Shown: in pieces, positions 32,257 through 44,022 of the stretch
Numbering within the stretch: position 1 is the first letter of the stretch
Layout: the number at the start of each line of letters is the position of its first letter
Source of the DNA: Rana temporaria
Lineage: Eukaryota; Chordata; Amphibia; Anura; Ranidae
DNA: 64,000 nt
Reading direction: 5' to 3'
NCBI RefSeq assembly: GCF_905171775.1
Contig: NC_053499.1
Coordinates: 91,305,512 to 91,369,511 of the forward strand
The notes under the pieces: model-generated
The model's input: the letters and a program-made list of their open reading frames with translations, nothing else
The model's database searches: none
Told to the model about the DNA's origin: nothing
Translations under genes and position numbers: made by a program

Positions 32257-33345
32257 ATGGAGGAGATACTGAAACAGCTGGCTATAGCAAATGCAAATCA
32301 ACAGCAGACGAATGCAGGTTTGCAGCGGAGCCTGGCAGCTCAACAATAGGTTTACCAAGAGAGCATGGCAGCTCAACAACAGGCTCAGGCAGCTCAACAA
32401 CAGGCTCATGCAGCTCAACAACAGGCTCACCAAGAGAGCATGGAAGCTCAACAACAGGTTCACCAAGAGAGCCTTGCAGCTCACCGAGAGAGCATTGCAG
32501 GCTTGAAACAGAGACACCAGCAGCAAATGGAGGCCATCATGAAACAGCTTCAGAGACAGCAGACCGAGGCTGTGAGTCAGGCCAGTTACATACCGACTTT
32601 TCGGGTAAAACACTTATTGCCAAAGATGACTGCAGATGAGGACCCTGAGATGTTTCTGACCACGTTTGAGAGAGCAGCGGAAAGAGAGAGTTGGCCTAAA
32701 GAACAGTGGGCTGGACTAGTGGCCCCCCTATTATCTGGAGAAGCCCAAAAGGCATATTTTGATTTGGAGCTGGCAGACGCGAAAAACTATGATAGGTTAA
32801 AAGAGGAAATATTGACACGTTTTGGTGTAACCCTGGATGTCTGTGCTCAGCAGGTCCACAATTGGACTTATCAGCTGAGGAAGCCACCTCGGTCGCAGAT
32901 GTATGACCTCATCCATTTGGCTAGGAAATGGCTACAGCCAGAAACTCTGTCCGGACCAAAAATTTTGGAGCGAGTAGTCATGGAAAAATATCTTAGGTCT
33001 CTTCCTAACACCCTGCAGAAATGGGTGAACCATGGTGGTCCAGAAACCGCAGACAAACTTGTAGACCTGGTCGAAAGGTACCTAACAACATAGAATTTGT
33101 CCTCTTCCACCAGAGACTCACAGACTTTCCACCCTAAGACCAGACCCTCCCCACCTATAGGTAAGACTGCATCAAGGGATGGGGGTGGAGGGAGGTACCA
33201 AGGAGAAACTAGAGGAATTATCGGGACTACTGCTAATGTTTGGCGAGAGGCCTGGAAGACCCATCCCACAGGAGAGGACGAGAAGGTTGATTTGTTACCG
33301 TTGCCAGGAAGAGGAACATGTAGCAGCGGTTTGCCCAGCGGGTGA
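32257..33345 (+). pseudogene. gag: Gag with Gln-rich coiled coil and SCAN-like domain
   Basis: The ATG at 32257 begins the gag frame, interrupted by an in-frame TAG at 32347-32349 (codon 31, where CAG-type codons dominate). Next come Gln/Ala/His-rich heptad-like repeats (AAQQQAQAAQQQAH) and then a domain from about 32600 to 33080 with FERAAERESWPKEQWAG, LARKWLQPETLSGPKILE and MEKYLRSLPNTLQKWV. The last part closely follows the SCAN domain, which is known to descend from Gmr1-type Gag capsid. A TAG at 33091-33093 and a shift near 33270 separate it from the zinc knuckle. Gag would form the particle shell. Confidence 0.88.
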
Positions 33346-33880
33346 TGAACCCATGCAGTGTGACTTTCTGACAGAGAGACGACAGTCCCTTTTTGCAACC
33401 ACATGCACTGCAGTAAAGGGAAATGAGAAACCTTTATATAGAATGTGCTTAGATGGTAAAAATGTTGTGTTATTGTTGGATTCAGGTAGTCTGGTCACCT
33501 TAGTGAAAAGTGATCTAGTGGTGGGAAAAACCTTACATCCTAGGAAAATGGCTGTAGTTTGTGTACATGGGGACACTCGAGAATATCCGGTGACTACGGT
33601 TTCCTTTGAAACCTCCCTCGGTAACTTGTGTCACCAGGTGGGTTTAGTTCCCAAACTGCCACATGACGCCATTGTGGGAAGGGATTTCCCAAAATTCTGG
33701 GAACTCTGGGACTGCCCAGATTCCCCAGTAGGTGGTTCTTCTGAGTCTGAACCATCTACTCCAGAAACCTATAACTGTGAGGATTCTCCTGAGTTTCCAT
33801 TCTCAGTATTAGCAGGGGAAACACCAGTCCCTGGAGGAGCCTGCTACCTCAGAAGAGGAACAGCGGCCGATAGGGTTTGA
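33287..33880 (+). pseudogene. pol: Zinc knuckle and aspartic protease region
   Basis: The frame (open from 33179) shows a CCHC zinc knuckle, CYRCQEEEHVAAVC, near 33295-33336, then the protease active-site motif LLLDSGSLVTLV near 33470-33500, and a flap-like stretch with HDAIVGRDFP near 33660. The order knuckle-protease is normal for the end of gag and start of pol. The frame ends at 33880 in 'agggtttga', and the integrase continues in another frame ten bases later, implying a small indel. Confidence 0.85.
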
Positions 33881-33890
33881 TGACCTCGAG

Positions 33891-35187
33891 GTGCACAGAG
33901 AAAATTTTGTCACTGAGCAATTGAGGGACCCCACATTGCTAAGAGCCCGGGAGAATGTAGTGAAGATAGATGGGGAGTTAGGTAACCCTGACGAGAGGGT
34001 TGTCCTCCCTTACTTCATTATTGAAAGGGACCTGTTATATCGAGTGTCACAGAGGATAGAGGACATTGAGCAACTGGTAGTGCCTAAACCGTACCGCAAG
34101 ATGGTTTTGAAACTGGCCCATGGGCACATTCTTTGGGGACATTTGGGAGCGGAACAAACCCAGGAGAGGATCACCCAGAGATTTTATTGGCCTGGGATCA
34201 CTAAAGAAGTGGAATTGTACTGCTCTTCCTGTCCAGTGTGTCGGATTACTGCACCCATGCCACATTTCCACAGTCCGTTGGTACCCCTGCCCATTATCGA
34301 GGTCCCTTTTGAGAGGATCGCCATGGACTTGGTTGGCCCCTTACTGAAGTCCACTAGAGGGCACCAGCACATCTTGGTAATAATGGACTATGCCACCCGG
34401 TACCCAGAAGCGATTCCTCTCCGAAACACCTCTGCTAAAACCATTGCCAAAGAGTTGTTTCAGGTTTTCAGCCGTGTGGGTCTTCCTAAGGAAGTCCTAA
34501 CTGACCAGGGCACCTCGTTTATGTCTAGGGTGACCAAAGAACTTTGTAAACTCCTGAAAGTGACCCAATTACATACATCAGTATATCACCCTCAAACAGA
34601 CGTGTTAGGTTTAATAAAACCTTAAAACAAATGTTGAGGAAGGTGGTGGATAAAGACGGAAAGAATTGGGATTATCTGCTCCCTTATCTGATGTTTGCAA
34701 TAAGAGAGGTTCCCCAATCGTCCACAGGGTTCTCTCCGTTTGAGCTACTGTGTGGAAGGCACCCCCGGGGCCTACTGGACATTGCCAGGGAAACATGGGA
34801 GAGTGGGAGTTCCCTTCATCAAAGTGTGATTGAACATGTGGCCCAAATGCAAGATATAATTGCCCAAGTGATGCCGATTGTGAAGGAACATTTAGCCCAA
34901 GCCCAATTGGCTCAAAGGATTTACAATCGTGGGGCCCAGGTCCGTTCCTTTGCACCTGGTGATAGGGTGTTGGTGCTGTTCCCCACTGTCGAAAGTAAAT
35001 ACCTAGCCAAATGGCAGGGTCCATATGAAGTGTTGGAAAAAATGGGAGTGGTGAATTATAAAATTAGCCAACCGGGAAGACGAAAACCTGAGCAGCTTTA
35101 TCACGTGAACTTGCTAAAACCATGGAAGGATAGAGAGTCCTTGGTCGCTAAAACTACCCGATTTTCTTCTCCATTTAACCTGGCTGT
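33891..35187 (+). pseudogene. pol: Integrase (upstream of RT), broken near the catalytic Glu
   Basis: The zinc-binding domain has HGHILWGHLGAEQ and CSSCPVC (34115-34245). The core starts with ERIAMDLVGPLL (first Asp, near 34322) and VLTDQGTSF (second Asp, near 34500). After YHPQTD at 34600 a small deletion shifts the frame, so the expected catalytic Glu is lost. The protein resumes at 34631 (MLRKVVDKDGKNWDYLLPYL) and carries the GPY/F-type motif AKWQGPYEVLEK near 35010 and HVNLLKPW near 35105. Integrase joins element DNA to the host genome. The lost Glu means this copy could not encode an active enzyme. Confidence 0.9.
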
Positions 35188-36613
35188 CCCTGAAGTTGAG
35201 ATAGCGGAGACTCTATCCAAAACTCAGAAACAGGAGGTTAAAGAATTTGTGCTCCGTAATAAGGAGAAGTTTTCAGACCTGCCAGGTTGGGTCTCCGGAG
35301 TTGAACATGACATTATCACTACACCAGGGGATAAGGTCAAGTTGAAGCCTTATAGAATTCCAGAAGCCCGGCGAGAGGCAATTCGCCAGGAAGTAAAAAA
35401 AATGCTTGTGCTGGGGGTGATAGAAGAGTCAAATAGTGATTGGTCCAGTCCCATTGTCTTAGTGCCCAAAACAGATGAAAGTTGGCGGTTTTGTAATGAC
35501 TTTCGCAGCCTAAATAAAATTACTAAGTTTGACACCTATCCTATGCCCCGCATAGATGAACTGATTGATCGCCTAGGCACTGCCCGGTAGATGACAACGT
35601 TAGACCTGACCAAGGGTTGTTGGCAAATTCCTCTCTTGGAGTCGGCCAGCGAAAAAACAGCATTTGTAACTCCAGACGGATCTTTCCAATATCGGAGGAT
35701 GCCTTTTGGGTTACAGAATGCTCCCGCCACATTTCAACGCACCATGGATAAGAACCTTCGGCCTCATCGAGCCTATGCTGCTGCATACCTCGATGACGTT
35801 GTCATCCACAGTGAGGATTGGGAATCACACTTGCCAAAAGTTCAGGCTGTGTTAGATTCCATCTGGAATGCCGGGTTTACAGCCAATCCAAAAAAATGTA
35901 CCCTAGGGTTAGAAGAGGCAAAGTATCTGGGGTATACCATTGGAAGAGGTCTAATCAAGCCCCAAATAAACAAAGTTGAGGCTATTCAGGATTGGCCCCG
36001 TCCCACCAACAAGAAACAGGTTCGTGCATTTTTGGGGATCGCGGGCTATTATCGCCGCTTTATCCCCCATTTTGCCTCACAGGCTGCTCCCCTGACCAAT
36101 TTGACCAAAGGGAGGGAGTCTGTAATGACCAAATGGACTCCCGAAGCAGAAACAGATTTTCAGGCGTTAAAGCAGGCCTTATGTAGTCAGCCAGTTTTAA
36201 ATTCGCCTGATTTTTCACGGGACTTCGTGGTTCAGACAGATGCATCAAATGTGGGGTTAGGAGCTGTACTGTCTCAGATTATCAAGGGGGAGGAACACCC
36301 TGTTATGTACCTCAGTCGAAAGTTGAAGGCCCATGAGGAGAATTATGCCACCATGAAAAGAATGTTTGGCGGTGAATGGGCTTTGGATTCTCTCTGGTAC
36401 TACCTCGTGGGTAGACAGTTTAAACTGGTGACGGATCATGCCCCATTAAAGTGGAAGGCACAGAACAACGAGACCAATAGGAGAATAAATAGGTGGTTCC
36501 TGGCCCTCCAGGAATTTAGTTTTGTGGTAACGCATCGCCCGGTGCTAAAATGGGGAATGCAGATGGGTTGTCCCGAGTGCATGCCTGCCTGGCAACCTGT
36601 GTCCCAACCCTAG
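35188..36613 (+). pseudogene. pol: Reverse transcriptase and RNase H with one in-frame stop
   Basis: RT begins with KPYRIPEARREAIRQEV, then VIEESNSDWSSPIVLVPK and WRFCNDFRSLNKI. An in-frame TAG at 35588-35590 replaces the codon before MTTLDLTKGCWQIPL. Then RRMPFGLQNAPATFQ and the catalytic AYLDDVVIHS (near 35785) follow. RNase H shows QTDASNVGLGAVLSQ (near 36235), the region where a catalytic Glu is expected (YATMKRMFGGEWAL, which looks altered), and TDHAPLKWK. Domain order and motifs are those of Ty3/Gypsy; the position after integrase is not. Apart from the stop the frame is intact. Confidence 0.92.
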
Positions 36614-36637
36614 GGTTGAAACAAGAGGGGGGGGGTA

Positions 36638-37228
36638 TGTGACAGGAAGTCAGGTAAATCTGTGGGTGTTGTCACAGATGGGAGATACACTTCTGCCCTG
36701 TTTAGACAATACACCAATTGTTATTGGGCGTTGGCTGCAGAAGTAGCCAGAAAAGGTCTAAGGGCGTTGGAAAACTTCAGCTGTTCAGAATGAGGAAATT
36801 AAGGCCTCTATAAGTAATCCAGAGGATTACCACTGATTTGCTGCATCTTGAGGCTTTGTGAGTGAAGGAGAGCAGTAGCTGAAAGTCTTCTGAGGAGGTG
36901 AGGAGGAATTGATTTTCTGTGTGATAAAAATCAAAAAGAGACTATTGTTTTTCTGCTGTATGACCAGCAGTGTCTGCCCAGCACTAGGCTGTGCCAGACT
37001 CCATAAATAGGTTCCTGTGTGGAAGGTAGACACCCAAAGTGGCCAGGGTTTATTTTATGTTTGATTTTGTTTATGCTGTTTGGATGCTTGCACTTGTTTC
37101 CAGCAAGATGGAACAATAAACCAAAATCGTTGTTTTCAACCGTCTTCGACTGCCTGTCTGTATAAATTCAGTGTGTAGTGAACCCATCCAGGGGGTCACA
37201 CACCCCGCTACCGAGCTAACCCCTTACA
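36638..37228 (+). repeat. 3' LTR of the Gmr1-like element
   Basis: It aligns along its length with the 5' LTR and ends CCCCTTACA at 37228, followed by ATAT. It is preceded by a purine tract, the expected plus-strand primer. Confidence 0.9.
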
Positions 37229-37834
<606 letters not shown>

Positions 37835-38131
37835 AGCGTGATAAGCCGAGATCATGATGATCACGGCTTATCACAGAGCATTGCCGGTTTAATAAACGGA
37901 GATAAGGAGCAGAGAACATGTTCTTCACTTCTCATCACAGCACATGGCTGTTTTGTCAGAAACGGCCAGTTTAATAAACTGTGATCTGAAGATTTCACAG
38001 CTCTTCCACTGAAATATCTCCCTTCCAGATTCACCAGCTCAGAGGTGGAGAATCTGGGAGAGAAGCTGGTGTGATAAGAGGAAGAAGGTTTATTTCTTCC
38101 TAATATCAGCACCAGTGGGTTAAAAATGAAT
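37835..38131. repeat. Direct repeat copy 2 (about 300 bp)
   Basis: Nearly identical to 31230-31540 (for example 'gtcagaaacggcc' here against 'gtcacaaacggcc' there). The Gypsy element lies between the two copies, so it either entered one copy of an earlier duplication or the region was duplicated afterwards. Confidence 0.9.
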
Positions 38132-38146
38132 ATTAACAACATAAAA

Positions 38147-38383
<237 letters not shown>

Positions 38384-38473
38384 TGTTAGATTTTAAATTC
38401 ATTAATATTTTTATGTAATAAATGTATCTGAATCAATGCTTAGGACATGGTAGCTTTGAGGACAAGGTCAATG
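38384..38473 (+). repeat. 5' LTR remnant (90 bp), identical to the 3' LTR start
   Basis: No mismatch in 90 bases against 43127-43216. From 38474 on ('gcggacgccagcc') no convincing match to the 3' LTR remains. Confidence 0.85.
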
Positions 38474-39097
38474 GCGGACGCCAGCCAGACTGGTCATTTT
38501 TTTTCCTAAAGCCTTGACAAGGGGGAAATGAAGAAATGAAGTCAAAGATGTTCTTTCAAGTCTTGAAGAAAAATACGACCAAAGAACTTAGAAACAAAAA
38601 GGCGTTTGTGTTCAATCAGACGAGAGAAGGCTCAAAAACACAGGGTGAGTTTCTACGCTGTTTTGTTTTCTCACCTGTCAGAATGCTCGTAGCTTACGAG
38701 CAGAAGAAAAAAAAAAAAAAAACCTTACACAGGGCTACTGAGCCACAGCTATTTTGGACAGAAGGTTTCAATATATCATGGGAAATCCAGCAAGGACTTT
38801 CTGGTTATGGAGAAAAATCGTAGACGTTTACGTACGTGGAGACCTGCCAAGAAGCTTCTAAGAAATAGAATCTAAAGCTTCACGTTATTTTTTAAGGCCA
38901 CCATTGTAGTCACACAGGCAGATGTACACTTTGAGTGAGCTATTATGGATTTTGATGTTTGAACTGTCCAAGAATACACTATACATTATACATTCCTTTT
39001 GCTACACAAAAAGGAGAAAGACATTATTTTTTACGCACGCATCTTTACATTTGTTTACTTGAGGCTACTTTATAGCTTAAATAAACAGTTACACTAA

Positions 39098-39303
39098 CAC
39101 GTGAGCCAAAGAAAAAGGAACGGCGGGCCAGAGGATCAGTACAAGAACTGTTAGAAAATGAATTCTTCAAAGAAAATAAGGACATTATTCTTCCAAAGAT
39201 AAAGCAACGTATGCAGATACAGCAACATGAAAATGCAACAAGAAAAATAACCAAAGACAGTCAATGTAACAAGCGAAAGAAACTAAAGTTAAGACAAAGT
39301 TAA
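39098..39303 (+). pseudogene. Possible gag-like basic frame of the retroviral element
   Basis: In the frame through 39101 the sequence reads EPKKKERRARGSVQELLEN and continues Lys/Arg-rich (KRKKLKLRQS) to a stop at about 39300. It has no clear start. High basic content and position after the 5' end suggest a gag or accessory remnant. No domain is recognised, so this is tentative. Confidence 0.25.
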
Positions 39304-41329
39304 AGGGCATTGTTTATTGCTTGTTTTTAAGTGTACACAGGAAAATCATTCTAAAACAAGGGGTAAATATGTTTTTTTATATAAGTGGGTTAACATGGGA
39401 TGGTTAAAAATCTCAAGGTTCAGAAGTATATCTCAGTAATATTCGGGAATTGATATATTAATATTTTAGCCCTAAAACAACAGAAATGTGTTATTGCATG
39501 TCATTCAAAGCACATACAGGGGCAGAAGTTTAAGGAAAAACTATTGATTAAAATTATGTAAGAACTGTATAAAATTCAGTTAATGGTAAACAACAAGGTA
39601 TTTAGTATTTAACAAAAATCCTACAGATTTGGTTGTAGAAAATAATAAGTTAAGGATTGAGCAATTTTTACAAAAGTTTCCAAACTTGGGTTTGGTTATT
39701 TAATTAAAAGTAGTAAATTGTTCTAAATACTAAAGTTTACCCAGGAAAAATATTAAAATATGAAAGTTTTGTTCAATCTAAAATTAGCAAAAATTGAAGA
39801 AAAAGTATTGTTAAAAGTTTTTATAATTGACTATTTCAGATGAAATGAGAATTTTGTTTGGAGGAATTTTCTCAGGAAAATGGCCAATTCACAGTTCATT
39901 AGGCTGGAACTAATCTGTGAAGTTTCATGAGATTTTCTCCTAAACGATGTTTTGTCATTACTATAATCAAAGTCATTTTATATTGTTATGTACATGATTT
40001 TTAGCAGATGTACAAACCAAATATGTTTTTAACATTTTAAAAAAGGTTAAAAATTTAAAAAATGATAAAATGAGATTGGTTGAAAATTGTATAGTGAATG
40101 GTAGTTAAGACTGACAGTGTGACAGATCTTTTCTCTGGGACATGTAAAAAGTGTGTCATTAACAGAGAAATGGAGGTAAAGTTACTAAGCAGATGGTCAG
40201 TCATGACAAGAGTTTTTTCCCTATGGATCTGAACACATGTTAGTGTTTAAACTTTTTTCAGAAATCTGAAATAAAGGTGCATGGTTGGAAAAAATATTTA
40301 ATAATGTATTACTAAGTACTAACTAAAGTAATTGTTTTAAAAAAACACGTGGATTTTGCACCATTTGTTTTGATAAAACTAAAGGTGTTATTTTTAAACA
40401 TGAAGTGTCAACACAAGGCTTTGATTAAGCTTTTGTCTGAGTGACAACTGGATGTAAGGTCAGTTGAAATGGGACATTGAAGCTAAAATTATGCAGTGTA
40501 ATAAGCCACAATTATGCAAGCAAGTCATGCAAATGTTACTTTATCAATTTTTCAGTGGATATTTATTGGGAAGAATCCGTTTATATCTATATACAGTATA
40601 TTTATATATTTATATTGGCACAGATGAAACTTTCTGAATGTCTGTATACACTGAAAAAGTGATCTTAAGACTTGTTTGCTTAGCAGTCAGAGTGACAGGG
40701 CATGTGGTATAGGAAAACCCAACCTAAATGTTCTTTTGCAAAATTAAAGCAATTATAAGTAAAGTATAGTAAAGAAAAATACAATAATATGGTAAAAATA
40801 TTACTTTTACAAAATATAATTAGTCACAGAATAAAAAGGGGGATGATGAAAATTTTGTCTCAGTACAGACTGATAATGAAGATAAAAATCATTGTAAAAA
40901 TAATTGATTCCAACAAAAATGGATAGAATTATTTTTAAATGAAAATATTTATTTTTGCATATCCAGATACCTGACAGATTGACTTGACAAATTGATTAAT
41001 TGATTTTTTGTTTGAGCTAATGAAAGAAATTTTGAACTACTCATTATTAGAGCATTTTTGTCATCAAACTTCTTGAATATTGTTTTATTATGTTTATAGA
41101 GAAATCCAAAAGGCAAAGAGTGATCTGATACTATAACGTATTGAGAGATTTGCAATCTGTGTAGATTGAGTATATTAGATTTTTTCACCTGCTGAAGGAG
41201 TATACAAGTATGTTTTTTCCTTTTTAGTAATTTTTTTTTGATAAAATTAATTGAGGTAATTCTAGGAAAAAATTATATATTTTTAATGAAAACTAAGTTA
41301 TGAATTTTGTCACATTCCATTGGGGATTG

Positions 41330-41505
41330 TTTTCAACCATGGAATCAGATAATGTTTTTTTTCATTTTTATAGGACAGGTGATGAAGGACATGTATGCAA
41401 TTTTAATATTTGATAAAGTTATTGTTTCTTATCATCTTTAGTACCCTGATATTATAGAACGCTACAATAGTATTTTAAAGTCTAATAGGGTAAGATGATT
41501 CAAGA
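41330..41505 (+). pseudogene. Retroviral integrase core remnant
   Basis: One frame shows MESDN near 41340, matching the second-Asp motif of retroviral integrase. Another frame shows FIGQVMKDM near 41375, and after a stop YPDIIERYNSILKSN at 41446-41490, matching the catalytic-Glu helix. The Asp-to-Glu distance is about 36 codons, as expected for a D,D-35-E core. Frameshifts and stops between them mean there is no function. Read with the LTRs it makes the whole block an endogenous retrovirus relic; gamma/epsilon-like affinity is a guess. Confidence 0.6.
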
Positions 41506-43126
41506 AAAGGTAAATACTAAGTGACTTATTTACCTGTTATATTTTTGGTTTAAAACCTTTTCTAAAGTAAAGGTTGGTTAAATTTTTTTGAGTTAATGAC
41601 AGGATGAAGAATGTCTGTTCTTCTATGTTTTTTTTAAAATTAGCATATGTAGTTATTTGCAATCTGTTGAATAGGACAAAGTACAAGTATAGGAATTTCA
41701 GAAGTTTGTTCACAAAATACGGCTAGGCCTTTGCTAAATTTGAACAGAAATTATGTTTTGAATAAGATTTCTACTTTTTATGAGTGTTTCATAATTTATT
41801 CCAGTAGCTAAAGTTATGGTTAGGAATTATAGATTTTAAGGTACCAGGGATGTCAATAGGAATGCCAACTGAAATATCAGATTTCAATTGGGACGGTAAT
41901 GTAATTTTTTGGATACTTCCATGACCATGAAACAAGCACAACTAAAATTCTATTTTGTTATTACTTCTAGTTTTTTCAAAATTATTTTTTTGATTATGTT
42001 ATCAAGGATCATCATTTTTGGATGAACTTCAATGATTTATTCATATGGACTTACATCAAAAGTGACATATTGATCGATTGATCATTATGTAAGGGGGAGT
42101 TGGAATGTAATTCTAATATAGAAATTTTTTGAATTTTTTGAAATATGGAAAAATAGTTGTTATATTTTGGTTTCTAAATCTTTTATAAGAATACATATAG
42201 ATACACATAGAATTATTATTTCATATAGAATAATTAATTTTGTATTCATTTTTATAGAACACATAACTTGGGAAAATTGGATGGATAGTTTGTTATTACA
42301 AGAATGTATAACAAAGTATACATTTGAAGTATTAATATAGTTAAAAAACATACAGGTTTGTGTGGAAGAAAAGGATTTTAAAGTATCTAAACAGAATTAT
42401 TGTTGAATTAAATAATATGGAACATTGAACAATAAATGAAAGAAAGTTGCTTGCTGGTCATGGATAGATAAATGAATTATATAGATAGATAAAAAAATTA
42501 AATAGATTGATAAATAAATAAAATGAATAGATTAAAAAGATAGAAAATAAAATAGAAAAAAAAAGATAGAATATATAAAGATATGACAATCAAATAATGG
42601 GAAAGTTATGTTTTCATATATCCACAAACACATAGATTTCATATTATGTTTATAATTGTTCAGTGTCTAGGATAATGTATAAAAAACTTATACTGAAGAA
42701 ATTTGGTTATTGAAATTTCAAGAGAAATGAAAAAAAAATTGTATTTATTAATTAATATATAGAGTAATATAATTTGATACATCAAATATATTTATTTCTT
42801 CTTTATGATAAATAGTTATATGATATGGTTGAAGTTATACGAAGTAAAATTTATGAAGGTAAAGGAAGAAAAATTTTAATATTACATCATTTAGATGGAG
42901 AATAAATAAAAAATAAATTAATAATATAATAATTTATAATTTCTTAATGGAATAAAATGGTTAAATATTTCACAGGAATATCGCAGAATTATGGAAAAAG
43001 TTTATGTACAATATCTGAAATGTTAAATTGTATTGTTTGTATTGGAAAAAAGTGAATCAGAAACCTTTATTATTTAAGATGAATGCACTTATTTTGTTTG
43101 TTAATTACAGTGCATTAAGGGGGAAT

Positions 43127-43806
43127 TGTTAGATTTTAAATTCATTAATATTTTTATGTAATAAATGTATCTGAATCAATGCTTAGGACATGGTAGCTTT
43201 GAGGACAAGGTCAATGTAGGACGACAGAACAGCTGATAGCGTAGTCCACATCTATACTTGAAAACATACGTCAAGAAGATGGGTGGAGATGTTACTTAAA
43301 TATACATAAGCGAGTGTTAAAGCTCATCGTAACCTTGTTTGGAAAGCTAGATTTGTGCTTAGTTAGCTGTTAAACTTGTATAAGAACACATGGGAAGTGG
43401 TAGTAGGGAGGAATCCTCAGGGTCACCCGACCCACGGGGGTCTCGGGGTCATCGGACTCTGCAGATGAGATGGGGGTTTGGAAACCAACCTGCTCGGAGA
43501 GGCTCTATAGCCAGCATAGAAGATGTACCATCTATTACCTCCTTCTGTAACTTTTCTGAGATGCCTACTTGCCATTGATGTTCTTACCAGCTGTAATCAA
43601 TGTAAGCATAAACTGTCTATTTGCTGTCATATCGTTGGAAGAATAAACCATCATATAATGAAGTTATGTCTGAATATTTTGGAACCGAGAACACGCCTGG
43701 AGAAGGGAGAGGTTTTTGACACATCGCATGACACATGTTAGAGGCATATGTCCATTATGTCTTCTGTATCTCTGTCACTTCTCCTCCCCCAGCCTCCCGG
43801 CACTTT

Positions 43807-43810
<4 letters not shown>
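43127..43810 (+). repeat. 3' LTR of the endogenous-retrovirus-like element (684 bp)
   Basis: It starts TGTTAGATTTT and ends CACTTTAACA. AATAAA at 43642-43647 is a likely polyadenylation signal. Base composition is ordinary, unlike the C-poor interior, which marks the interior as a separate compositional domain. Confidence 0.75.

Positions 43811-43840
<30 letters not shown>
43811..43840. repeat. (TA)n microsatellite
   Basis: About 14 TA units at the right edge of the retroviral element. Confidence 0.95.
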
Positions 43841-43841
<1 letters not shown>

Positions 43842-43888
43842 AGATACACCTGAAGCGTAGAATTACGTTCACGTAATATATATATATA

Positions 43889-44022
43889 GGGCTGTGCAAA
43901 TTAACTTTTAAATAATCGATTAATCTTTAATTTTTTTGATCGATCAAAATCTTTTTGATCAATTAAAATTCTTTTGATTGGTACTCACCTCTCCCCCCGG
44001 CTTCTGGGCCTTCAGGGAGTTC
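43889..44022. mobile_element. MITE-like fragment, left end only
   Basis: 'gggctgtgcaaattaac' is followed by palindromic 'tttttgatcgatcaaaa' near 43935. It looks like the end of a DNA-transposon derivative interrupted by the next element. The family is not identified. Confidence 0.3.

Larger units (their letters stand above)
31627..37228 (+). mobile_element. Gmr1-like Gypsy (Ty3) LTR retrotransposon, 5.6 kb, nearly full length
   Basis: Two LTRs (31627-32218 and 36638-37228) enclose gag, protease, integrase, then reverse transcriptase and RNase H. Integrase lying ahead of RT is the reverse of ordinary Gypsy order and is the known hallmark of the Gmr1 clade. The target is a (TA) repeat, with ATAT on both sides. 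A purine-rich tract with a run of G precedes the 3' LTR (36621-36637). The coding region has at least three nonsense codons and several frameshifts, so this copy is defective. The LTRs differ at roughly two dozen sites by eye, so the insertion is not recent. Confidence 0.92.
38384..43810 (+). mobile_element. Endogenous-retrovirus-like LTR element, coding region decayed
   Basis: The first 90 bases (38384-38473, starting TGTTAGATT) are identical to 43127-43216, the start of a 684-bp 3' LTR that ends TTTAACA at 43810. TGTTA...TAACA ends, a purine tract 'attaagggggaat' just before the 3' LTR, and flanking ATATA all fit an LTR element. The interior (about 38900-43120) is very AT-rich and strongly C-poor on the plus strand, with no long frame. 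An integrase remnant near 41330-41500 marks it as retroviral pol in plus orientation. The 5' LTR appears deleted beyond base 90. This old copy is defective. Confidence 0.7.
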
